Below, one piece after another: positions 17,401 to 23,539 of a stretch of DNA of 26,742 nucleotides. The translations under genes and the position numbers were made by a program. Numbering within the stretch: position 1 is the stretch's first letter; each line of letters begins with the position of its first letter. Source of the DNA: Oscillospiraceae bacterium (GTDB lineage Bacteria; Bacillota; Clostridia; Oscillospirales; UBA644). The notes under the pieces are model-generated. The model was given only the letters and a program-made list of their open reading frames with translations. It ran no database searches and had not been told where the DNA came from. The stretch is taken from the NCBI GenBank assembly GCA_015067385.1, contig SVMP01000007.1:1-26742 (forward strand). The letters run 5' to 3'.

Positions 17401-18869
17401 TGCAATAAAGCTCCATAAGTCATACGTTCGCCGTTATGTATAACAGCGACCCTGTTCAAATATTCTCTGCTGTTCTGAAGGAGCAGGTCATAGACCGTTT
17501 TTTCCTCAAGATACTTATCTGTTTTATTAAATGTATAAAGGACCTGTTCTTTTTCTTCCAAAGACAGGATATTCAGCGAATGTATCGGTTCGTCAGGGAA
17601 ACTGAGCGCTTCATAGATTATATGACATAAATTTTTATGCAACGCGGATATTTCGCTCTCGGTAAAATACTGCGCAAGATAATCATAGTCAACGGAATAC
17701 TGCTGATGATCTTTTAAATTCGTAACATGTATAGTCAACTGTTCAGCCTGATATCCGCAATAATGCCATCTTCCGCTGAAATGAACGGAAGCATCCCTGC
17801 TTTCAAAGATCTTACTGTCCTGATAAGACAGAGCAATATTGAACAATCTTCCATCTCTGTTAGACAAAGCGCAAATTTTGGAAAAAGGATATCTCTGATG
17901 ACGAAGCATCTCATACCATTTTTCCATAAGGTCATCGTTAAAATTATTCAGAGTCCACTCATCGTCAATTTCGTTATAGAAAGGTAATGTTGTAACAAAC
18001 ATACCTGTGCTTTGCTTGAACTCATAGTTTGTCCTGTTAAAAATAGGAACGCCGATTGTAAAGCGGTCAGCGCCTCCGTTTCGCTTGAAATAAATAGCAA
18101 GCGCCATATAAAAAACGGCAAACGGAGCAACTCTTTTTTTCTTACAAAAAGAAAAAACGGCATGGTTCAATACCTGCGGAAGTTCAAAGCTTACACGGTT
18201 ACCGACAGGGCTGACTGTGGCCCCCGTAACATTTTTAAGAGAAGACGGTTCATCTATACAGCTTACGATAGACTTCCAATATTTTTCATCACGTTCAAAT
18301 GCTTTTGACTGCAGATAATCAGATTCCTCCTGAATGTGGATCCGATAATCCGGAGCTGTTTCAAGAGACGGTTCTTTATGAGACAATAATTCAAGGTAGG
18401 TCTTGGCGATCCTGTTACATATCATGATCTGAGACCAACCGTCAGCTATAATATGGTGTAACTTAACTAATATACCGCCGTTTCTTTCTGAGTCGCGGAA
18501 CAAAATAAAACGGTACAGAGGACCGCCCACAAGAGGAATGATCTCCCTTGTTACGGCTATTTCCCAATTGCTTATACCTTCAGAACTTGTGTTTGAAAAA
18601 TCATACACCGGGAATTCTTCCCTGACAAACGGGGCACTGTACTGCATCATCGTGCCGTCATTGTCCACAAGCTGAATTCTTAATGAAGGATCGTTTTCTA
18701 TAACAAGGTTTATACTTTGCTGAAGAAGCACAAAATCCACACGACCGCAAATACGCATAGTTGTGCTGATATTGTTGACCGAAGTTCCGGTAAGTGTTCG
18801 TTCAAGATTTAATATATTAAGTTGACTTAACGATAAGGGGAAAAGGTTTTCTTTTGAAAAATCCTTCAT
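11430..18869 (-). CDS. dimodular NRPS, C-A-T-C-A-T-reductase
   Basis: I chose ATG at 18869 (2479 residues); a GTG four codons earlier abuts the AAAGGAAG site too closely. Domains: C1 about 6-426 (HHIIADG 138-144), A1 450-941 (YTSGSTGEPKG from 608), T1 with GGNSL (Ser989), C2 1051-1476 (HHIIGDG 1177-1183), A2 1490-1981 (FTSGSTGQPKG), a 55-residue acidic Cys-containing linker, T2 with GGTSL (Ser2066), and a reductase from about 2130 (GATGFFG, then Tyr2295-V-K-S-Lys2299). There is no thioesterase and no epimerase. A leading C domain plus a nearby acyl ligase and ACP fits lipo-initiation. The reductase would release a dipeptide aldehyde with NADPH. Hand-aligned specificity codes are DALAVGQVAK (A1) and DCVELGMVFK (A2); both keep Asp235 and Lys517, but I cannot assign substrates. 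Confidence 0.97.
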   Translation of the reverse strand: MKDFSKENLFPLSLSQLNILNLERTLTGTSVNNISTTMRICGRVDFVLLQQSINLVIENDPSLRIQLVDNDGTMMQYSAPFVREEFPVYDFSNTSSEGISNWEIAVTREIIPLVGGPLYRFILFRDSERNGGILVKLHHIIADGWSQIMICNRIAKTYLELLSHKEPSLETAPDYRIHIQEESDYLQSKAFERDEKYWKSIVSCIDEPSSLKNVTGATVSPVGNRVSFELPQVLNHAVFSFCKKKRVAPFAVFYMALAIYFKRNGGADRFTIGVPIFNRTNYEFKQSTGMFVTTLPFYNEIDDEWTLNNFNDDLMEKWYEMLRHQRYPFSKICALSNRDGRLFNIALSYQDSKIFESRDASVHFSGRWHYCGYQAEQLTIHVTNLKDHQQYSVDYDYLAQYFTESEISALHKNLCHIIYEALSFPDEPIHSLNILSLEEKEQVLYTFNKTDKYLEEKTVYDLLLQNSREYLNRVAVIHNGERMTYGALLHRSSQFASAIGESVKETNALIAIMLPKNFDLPAAMIGTLQQGCAYLLLSQSLPKERIKKILIQSKASLLIADDHLFSVANECNIPLVTVDTVDEFYGIPTLCNEYKSLKTEDILAYVVYTSGSTGEPKGVEITQQNLLNLAQEMETVYGSGAVLSVCNVGFDAFMLESIVALLNGRTIVFPSDSDIESPERLAELINGFAVGFFAMTPSRLSVMLSNKSFKKALGRMDSIVCGGEHFSTELLRKLKSCTNARIYNQYGPSETTVAVSMKELSRADKITVGSPLGNCKLYVLDQWLNPMPVGGKGRLFVGGKCVGKGYRNRPDITEKSFFDNPFINDDRIYDTGDMANWTPNGELVLIGRADGQVKFHGLRIELQEISSCVASFPGIIGAYAKVCNLNGTDVLVVYYASEHPIKESDLVSHMVTYLPDYMIPSFFINVPCLPMTSNGKIDEAALPLPAESASEYNGTVSAEASTVLEIFKKVLNNAELSVTSDYFRNGGNSLNAMQCVMEIEDRMSKRIRISDLYACRTALRLSAFINGESISHAVYDSERFEPKETFPKKEKSAEYALTGVQQGIYVQSVLDENGLSYNMPGAFKLEKMPDVNRLEKAFVSLIKADPIFRTVFVHGKNGIVARILDDIDFALETVDGSSFDEASQNFIRPFKLSEAPLLRAGLWVSDSGDRYLFIDSHHIIGDGISSSIILQRLDLIYRAENVNVEWDFYDYLNYVNSKPTDNFLLERWKEHLSDMGEKLELCGDFSSKSKKFDYKGKDLEVLFDEEDSRACDAFCKKSGISEYVLFLSAFGLLLSAASGSKDFIIGTPVSGRTIHETENICGPFINTLPFRLKIDSEISVSEFLENVRNEVAFLLDHQHTALEDIVNALELPHGDRNALYSIMFTQSPVDTSSFCFDGSNMDFVPMSTGSVKMDMIVELSYKNNLVSLNFSYSTGMFCKETVEFYGRCLKNIVKEFILNSGKKLSDIKLMSSSDQELLIETPNYRVTPFINNPIHKILKNTAEKNSNDTAVIFHGECITFAQIEKRADQIASFIVSKGIQRESCIAICMKRTPDMIASMYGILKAGCSYMFILDSFPEARVNYMLSVSNAVLVLCDPSSSVFEKLGNNENNTEFCLLPEDGSCDNIDIRVKDTCSVNVLFTSGSTGQPKGIMLSHRSISNLYSQMKETLSAFPGNVLCSTNSVFDCFVVETLISLALGRTVVLADEEEMMLPWKLAELIEKNGVGVVEMTPSRLNVCLRNDAFRAASEKIRVVLLGGEIVTDSLLSKFSDCSDGVLMNMYGPTEATVFTTAEPLIKGEHITIGRPLQNTRAYVLDENRNPVLPTACGEMYIAGECLSLGYAGRDDLTESSFVEDIYFPGEKMYRSGDIVRLRVDGRFDYVGRKDSQVKLNGQRVELGEISGAIEDAFPNVHASTVPIKKDDGSMELCSFYVTDDGTLTKEKIVAEIKKILPVYMIPSGFVKLDKMPVTATNKIDVMALKEIALNRKTYTDESTVCVAQYEETSTVSENTVCQTVINREEEVPASCCVSEEEKHESEVDYILSVWNSVLSIAVDSKEASFFEVGGTSLAALTVLGKYYNDGFELSLSDFYDNPTVKQQAELLKLKNVESVTVPEELIDSDDVACEEKDDSDFVLVSGATGFFGAHLVSELIDSGYVNVVCLVRDGSKDRLAEIFTYYFGEKRSEYLLSRITVMNGDISEKQLGLSDKDHSFLCEHVSEIYHCAADVRHYAFDSEAYMKTNVGGTENMVEFALKADAKLYHISTCSISGNSLKDKRSSVLFTENDFDIGQIWEQNIYVKSKYLAEKVVFEAISNGLKAKIFRLGRLVGRESDGKFQRNPETNAFCLTVKGLNQIGAIPADIENEPIDLMPIDRCAKQVILLKNTENSVYHIMNPEPPSLGEIMKAVNKDIRIVKMKDFYNILREKASDIDGQLLGVVMDAVRSNTISKQIIVTNPVTVDTLAENGYSNDAVDVSVVLKEFD

Positions 18870-18908
18870 CTTGATCTTCACTTCCTTTACATGTATTTTT
18901 TATAAAAA

Positions 18909-19808
18909 TCATAATTCTATGACTTCATAGCGGTTTTTTCCTTTGTCCTTTGCAGAATACATTGCTTTGTCTGCAGCACAAAAGACATCATCATAACTCA
19001 ATCGATTATTTTTAACAAACGCAACACCGACAGAACAGCTCAGTTGGCTTGCGGGAATATCACCGCATTTTATATTTTTAAATGAATCGACTATTTGAGA
19101 ACTCCTTTTTTCAATAATCGATCTCTCTTCGACATTTTTCATCAAAACAAGGAATTCATCGCCGCCCACACGACCTACGACGTCATTATTTCTGAAAAGA
19201 TTTTTTATTATATCGGCAAATGCGATCAATATTTTATCGCCCGTAATATGACCGTAGCGATCATTTATTTGCTTGAAATCATCCAGATCAATTATCATAA
19301 GGGCATAGCTGTTTCGGCATCCGGAAATATATTTTTCGCAAAGGGATCTTGTTGTGTTTGCGTTAGAGATCATAGTCAGCGAATCCTTGGATGCTCTTTC
19401 GTTGGATTCGACTAATTTACCCTCATACTCATCCAATTTCTGTTTTTGAGAATAGAAGATATTTTTAAATCTTGATATAAGTACCAAGACTCCGTATACA
19501 TACAGTTTACCGTCCGTTTGATTAATGATAGCTTTATTCAACAACCAACGGCCGTCTTTGGTTATCAGTAAAACTTCAAGGCTATCGCCTGCTTCGAGCT
19601 GAGACCTTATCTCCTGTTTTACCCTGTCAACATCCGATTCACGAACAAAATCAAACAGATTACGTCCGGCAACAGTTGAAATGAGATCCATACCCAAAAC
19701 CGCCCCGATATTGCAGTCGGCGCATTCGAAAATAAGATCGCCGTTATACAAACAGCAATATTCGGCAAAAAGAGAAGTATTTAATTGTCCATGGGTTCTC
19801 TGATCCAC
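18909..19808 (-). CDS. PAS-GGDEF diguanylate cyclase
   Basis: This 299-residue cytoplasmic protein starts at GTG (19808), which is supported by AAGGAGAG 6-8 nt upstream. The gene begins 28 bp inside the end of the SARP-type regulator. Residues about 15-115 look like a PAS domain (GDLIFECADCNIGAVLG, LLITKDGRWLLNKAII). A short helical linker leads to a GGDEF domain: DLDDFKQINDRYGH (about 174-187), the intact signature GGDEF at 215-219, and an RxxD inhibitory site (Arg206-Asp209) exactly five residues before it. It should make c-di-GMP and be product-inhibited. No membrane segment is present, so the PAS domain likely senses an intracellular cue. The gene lies 39 bp upstream of the NRPS start in the same operon. 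Confidence 0.93.
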   Translation of the reverse strand: MDQRTHGQLNTSLFAEYCCLYNGDLIFECADCNIGAVLGMDLISTVAGRNLFDFVRESDVDRVKQEIRSQLEAGDSLEVLLITKDGRWLLNKAIINQTDGKLYVYGVLVLISRFKNIFYSQKQKLDEYEGKLVESNERASKDSLTMISNANTTRSLCEKYISGCRNSYALMIIDLDDFKQINDRYGHITGDKILIAFADIIKNLFRNNDVVGRVGGDEFLVLMKNVEERSIIEKRSSQIVDSFKNIKCGDIPASQLSCSVGVAFVKNNRLSYDDVFCAADKAMYSAKDKGKNRYEVIEL

Positions 19809-20995
19809 TGAAAACTCTCCTTATCGTCAGGCTCTATGGGACAAACAGCATAAGTAAGATTAACATCGTTATGAATGTATTTTTTATTAAATGCGCGGAT
19901 TATTCTTTCACATACAGCACAGCTGTTTTCATACGTTGCGCGCGGCAACATTATTACGTACTGAGAAATACTGCATTTAGCTAAAGTGTCGCCTCTTCTT
20001 AAAGAACGGCATATCGTATCTTCCAGATAAGGCATAACTTTTTCCAATTTTTTGGGAGTGAGCTCTATTTTCTTCTCTGTAACGGAGATCAGCGCAACAT
20101 GAACGGCAATTCCGCTTCTCATAATAGAACGAGCCATTGAATAATAGAGAACTTTGAAGAAATCGTATTCACAAACCAATGCGCCCGGACGGTCTGACAT
20201 CTCTCTGAGCTGACCCTTCAGAAGATCGATCGTTATCGAACTTAAGTTTATAGTCTTTGTTGCTTCGTAATACAGACTGCGTGTTTCTTCGGATGCGATG
20301 ACACCAAGCTCCGAAATAAGTCGTTCACTCAATTTCTGATATATCTCGACTGCCTTTTTCTGATTACCGGACGCAATGCAAGTCTGCATATAAAAACGGT
20401 GTACTTCTTCATTGTATGGTTCAATATTCGTTGCTATACGGCAAAAACTCAATGCTTCATCAAATTTGCCGGCATCTATCATAATGGGAATAACTTTACT
20501 CAGACAATCTATAAAAAGATTATGATAGTATGTAGACAGAGACATTACCCAAAACTCCGAGTTCATACCCTCAAGGAAATCACCCTGAAACAAGTCCAAA
20601 GCCTCTATAATTTCATCAAGAGAGCTGTTCTCGATATCGGAAATAACTTCTTCAAATTTATCGCAATCAACAAATGTCTCAACTTCATTATTCCAATAAT
20701 AACCCGATCCGTTATATTGGATGAGAGATTTTCCGGCACCGTCGAAAAGTTTATCGAGTTCGGCTCTTGCCCTGTAAAGCAACGTCTTTAATGCGCCGTT
20801 GGAATTAACATCGATCCCCTCTTCATTCCAAAAAAGATCGATAAGTTCCTTCTGAGAGCAAACACGATCCCTATGGTAGATAAGGAAAGCAATCAAAGAC
20901 CATACCTTCTTCGATCGGTTATTCATATTTGAAACTGTGGTATCGCCTTCTCTTATAGAAAAGCCACCAAACATATTTACAACTATTTTTTTCAT
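19781..20995 (-). CDS. SARP/BTAD-type transcriptional regulator with degenerate GGDEF-like tail
   Basis: The protein has 404 residues, with ATG at 20995 after AAGGGTG. Residues about 1-100 are an OmpR-like winged helix (FGGFSIREGD, KKVWSLIAFLIYHRDR, SQKELIDLFW, ALKTLLYRARAEL, GSGYYW). Residues about 105-260 are a BTAD-type helical repeat domain (FQGDFLEGM, EPYNEEVHRFYMQ, AVEIYQKLSERLISELG). The last 120 residues resemble a GGDEF fold with the signature lost: LRRGDTLAKCSISQYVIMLP stands where the RxxD...GGDEF motif would be. So it may bind a nucleotide or another partner, but should not make c-di-GMP. As first gene of the NRPS operon it is the likely pathway-specific activator. Confidence 0.92.
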   Translation of the reverse strand: MKKIVVNMFGGFSIREGDTTVSNMNNRSKKVWSLIAFLIYHRDRVCSQKELIDLFWNEEGIDVNSNGALKTLLYRARAELDKLFDGAGKSLIQYNGSGYYWNNEVETFVDCDKFEEVISDIENSSLDEIIEALDLFQGDFLEGMNSEFWVMSLSTYYHNLFIDCLSKVIPIMIDAGKFDEALSFCRIATNIEPYNEEVHRFYMQTCIASGNQKKAVEIYQKLSERLISELGVIASEETRSLYYEATKTINLSSITIDLLKGQLREMSDRPGALVCEYDFFKVLYYSMARSIMRSGIAVHVALISVTEKKIELTPKKLEKVMPYLEDTICRSLRRGDTLAKCSISQYVIMLPRATYENSCAVCERIIRAFNKKYIHNDVNLTYAVCPIEPDDKESFQWIREPMDN

Positions 20996-21207
20996 TTTTT
21001 CACCCTTCGGTTAAAACCACAACAGGTTATCAGTATGCGAATATATCTAAATTACAATTTTTGTCTGATCATCCGAAAAATACGAACGGACTAATGCTGA
21101 ATTATGCATCAATTTGAAAGAAAACAGCAAAATTCGTCGAAACAACACGCAATAGAAGTTCCGAAACAAATCCTAAAAGTAAAAAAACCAACTATTTTTC
21201 TATATAC
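20996..21207 (-). other. long 5' leader of the NRPS operon
   Basis: If transcription starts just after the TATAAT at 21214-21219, about 210 nt precede the regulator ATG. The stretch is AT-rich and contains only short stems, for example GTCCG/CGGAT near 21072-21094. I looked for c-di-GMP riboswitch cores (GCAAA...GGACGCAAAGCC type) and T-box features and saw none. A second, weaker promoter nearer the gene (TATATT near 21044) cannot be excluded. Confidence 0.4.
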
Positions 21208-21213
21208 AAAGTC

Positions 21214-21242
21214 ATTATAGCATACTTTATTATTAAATACAA
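21214..21242 (-). promoter_or_regulatory. promoter of the SARP-NRPS operon
   Basis: On the minus strand TTGTAT (21237-21242), a 17-bp spacer and TGC-TATAAT (TATAAT at 21214-21219) form an extended -10 promoter with a moderate -35. It is the best-matching minus-strand promoter upstream of the regulator and points into the operon. Confidence 0.6.
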
Positions 21243-21309
21243 GTAAGAACAAGCATCTTTTCGTCATTTTGTCACTAAAATTTCGTTTTTAAATTGTGTC
21301 GTGAAAGAG

Positions 21310-21339
21310 TTAAGACATCGGACTGTCTGTAAGTCTTAA
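21310..21339. promoter_or_regulatory. inverted repeat between the divergent promoters (candidate operator)
   Basis: TTAAGAC at 21310-21316 is the reverse complement of GTCTTAA at 21333-21339, with a 16-nt centre. A nested pair AGACA (21313-21317) / TGTCT (21324-21328) uses the same left arm. The element lies 34 bp upstream of the rightward -35 box and about 70 bp from the leftward one, so a dimeric regulator bound here could act on both operons. Function is inferred. Confidence 0.4.
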
Positions 21340-21373
21340 ATAATCACATTAATTTACAAAAAATGTATGCCTA

Positions 21374-21403
21374 TTGACAAACCTTGTCGAGTTGTGTTAT
21401 AAT
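21374..21403 (+). promoter_or_regulatory. strong promoter of the Cna-B/transglutaminase-pilus operon
   Basis: A perfect TTGACA (21374-21379), an 18-bp spacer and a perfect TATAAT (21398-21403) preceded by TGT (extended -10). Expected transcription start is near 21410, leaving a leader of under 30 nt before the ATG and therefore no room for a riboswitch. Confidence 0.85.
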
Positions 21404-21437
21404 TTAAATGTATAATTATGTCCTCAAAGGAGCTTCC

Positions 21438-23513
21438 ATGATGAAAAACTCAAAGAAAAAAGTTTTTCTTTTATTGTTAATACTGATTCTTGGATTAATT
21501 CTTTTAATTACGGCTTTTTCGACAATAGTAAACGATACGCCCGACAATAACAAACAAACAGAAAACAACTTTACGGATAAATCAGACACCACTGTCGATG
21601 AATTATCCCCCACCGAAACCGACGGTTCGGATAACAGTATCACGGATAATGATACGCCGATCGTTGAACCGGAAAACAACGAAGAAAAAGAAACAGAAGA
21701 AGGAACCGATAATACAGCATCGGAGGACACAGTTTCTGTGCCGGAAGAAGATACGAGTGATGAAGTATCGGAAGAAACGCCGACAACTGTTGAAACAATA
21801 ACGCTTGATGGAACAATTATTTGGGATGACAACGATAATCAGGACGGGAAACGTCCCGAAACGATAACCGTATCATTATTTGCTGACGGAGAAGTATCAA
21901 AGACTCAGGACATCTCCTCCGAAACTCAATGGAAATGGTCATTCCCCGATCTGATCAAGAGTAATGAATACACCGTAAAAGCAACAGAGGAAATCATCGG
22001 ATACACTCAAAAAACAGATGGCGACAATATAGTTTTCACGCATATGCCTTCAAAGATATCGGTTTTCGGATCTGTCGAATGGGCAGACAATAACAACCAA
22101 GACGGTAAACGTCCGTCCGATATGACGATCGAATTATCAGCAAACGGGATCGTAACGGCAACAGAAGAAATATCAGACAAAAACGGATGGGAATGGATCT
22201 TTACAGAACTTGATGAATTCCAAAACGGAAAGAAAATAACATACACCGTATCGACACAAAGTATAGACGGCTACAAAACCGAGATCACGGGCTACAATAT
22301 AACAAACACCCATATTCCCGAGACTGTTTCATTATCGGGAAGCATAATTTGGGATGACGACAGCGACAAAGACGGAAAACGTCCGCACGACATAGAAATA
22401 AATATCATTTCCGATGAAAAAATACTGATGCAAAAGACCGTCAGCGAAGAAAACGATTGGTCTTGGAGCGCATCGAACATCCCTAAGTACCGTGACGGCG
22501 GAACTGTGATCAAGTATTCAATATCGACAAAAAACATAGAAAATTACACAACCGAAATCGACGGTTTCAATATAACAAACACAGTAAATCATGTTCCCGA
22601 AAGTACCACCGATCCGATCGAAAATACAAGCACGAACACCGAAAGCAATAAACCTGAAAATGAAAGCGAACCGTCGGCAGACATCAATCAGGAGATGGAA
22701 AACATTATTGCGAATCACAAGCCGGCTACCATAACGGTACTCAAGCCTGTCGCTTCCGGAACACTTACAAAGCAAAATGAAAATGCTCTGATAGACTATT
22801 CAAATTCAAAAGACGGATATGTCATGATCAAATATCTGGAGCAAACAAACGTAAAACTTAAAGCTCAGGTAATAGGTCCGACAACAACATATACATACAA
22901 TCTGACCTCAAATGAATGGGCAGTTCTCCCCTTCTCCGACGGTAACGGAGAATATGGAATTAAAATAATGAAAAACGTGGTAGACAACAAATATTCAAAT
23001 GTGCTGACATTGAAGCACACTGTTACGTTGGAAGATGAACATGCCCCGTTTCTCAGACCGAATCAATATGTAAATTATGAAAATGCCGAAAACACCGTAA
23101 CAAAAGCGGCTGAATTGCTTAATGATCAAATGTCCGTTTTAACAAAGGTCAAAATAATTTACAACTATATTGTAAGCAATATAACTTATGACTATGAAAA
23201 AAGCTATACCGTACAAAGCGGATATCTTCCGGATCTCGACAAGGTCTTAGAGGAGAAGAAAGGTATTTGCTTCGATTATGCCGCACTCATGACAGGAATG
23301 CTCCGTTCTCAAAATATTCCCTGTAAATTGGTTATCGGATACGCTGATGAGGCTTATCATGCGTGGATAAGTGTATGGTCACCGGAAACGGGATGGATAG
23401 ATAATGCGATCTTTTTCAACGGAACGAACTGGCAATTAATGGACCCGACTTTTGCCGCCGGCGGAGTACAGGATTTCAAAAACATAACTTACACATCAAA
23501 ATACATATATTGA
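21438..23513 (+). CDS. membrane-anchored Cna-B / transglutaminase-like protein
   Basis: I start at ATG 21438 (691 residues), 5 nt after AAAGGAG; an ATG at 21408 would lie at or before the predicted transcript start. Residues 8-31 are a signal-anchor helix, then an 85-residue acidic Thr/Ser/Glu/Asp linker. Three Cna-B-like domains follow (about 120-205, 206-296, 297-388), with NQDGKRP and KDGKRP motifs. Another polar linker leads to a domain I do not recognise (about 430-535) and a C-terminal transglutaminase-like domain (545-691). Its Cys611 (KGICFDYA), His641 (AYHAWISV) and Asp669 (LMDPTF) form the expected triad. Such domains can be proteases or crosslinkers of surface proteins. The Cna-B domains lack the isopeptide Lys and Glu. 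The pilC-like gene follows after 26 bp. Confidence 0.93.
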   Translation: MMKNSKKKVFLLLLILILGLILLITAFSTIVNDTPDNNKQTENNFTDKSDTTVDELSPTETDGSDNSITDNDTPIVEPENNEEKETEEGTDNTASEDTVSVPEEDTSDEVSEETPTTVETITLDGTIIWDDNDNQDGKRPETITVSLFADGEVSKTQDISSETQWKWSFPDLIKSNEYTVKATEEIIGYTQKTDGDNIVFTHMPSKISVFGSVEWADNNNQDGKRPSDMTIELSANGIVTATEEISDKNGWEWIFTELDEFQNGKKITYTVSTQSIDGYKTEITGYNITNTHIPETVSLSGSIIWDDDSDKDGKRPHDIEINIISDEKILMQKTVSEENDWSWSASNIPKYRDGGTVIKYSISTKNIENYTTEIDGFNITNTVNHVPESTTDPIENTSTNTESNKPENESEPSADINQEMENIIANHKPATITVLKPVASGTLTKQNENALIDYSNSKDGYVMIKYLEQTNVKLKAQVIGPTTTYTYNLTSNEWAVLPFSDGNGEYGIKIMKNVVDNKYSNVLTLKHTVTLEDEHAPFLRPNQYVNYENAENTVTKAAELLNDQMSVLTKVKIIYNYIVSNITYDYEKSYTVQSGYLPDLDKVLEEKKGICFDYAALMTGMLRSQNIPCKLVIGYADEAYHAWISVWSPETGWIDNAIFFNGTNWQLMDPTFAAGGVQDFKNITYTSKYIY

Positions 23514-23539
23514 GCAGTTTTTAGTTTAGGAGACTGAAT

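Noticed and set aside
11430..18869. Thioesterase or epimerase domain in the NRPS
   Set aside because: The C-terminal domain has an NAD(P)-binding GATGFFG and a YVKSK catalytic pair, typical of a reductase. No GxSxG thioesterase region follows, and no extra C-like domain lies between T1 and C2.
11430..18869. Several plus-strand open frames of 60-150 codons across the NRPS
   Set aside because: They are antisense to conserved NRPS domains, without supporting ribosome sites or recognisable products.
18870..18881. GTG start of the NRPS at 18881
   Set aside because: The AAAGGAAG site touches this codon, leaving no room for normal spacing. ATG at 18869 is preferred, though only four residues are at stake.
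20996..21207. c-di-GMP riboswitch upstream of the SARP regulator
   Set aside because: Attractive because of the GGDEF and HD-GYP genes, but I could not find the conserved core segments of class I or II. Only short stems are present.
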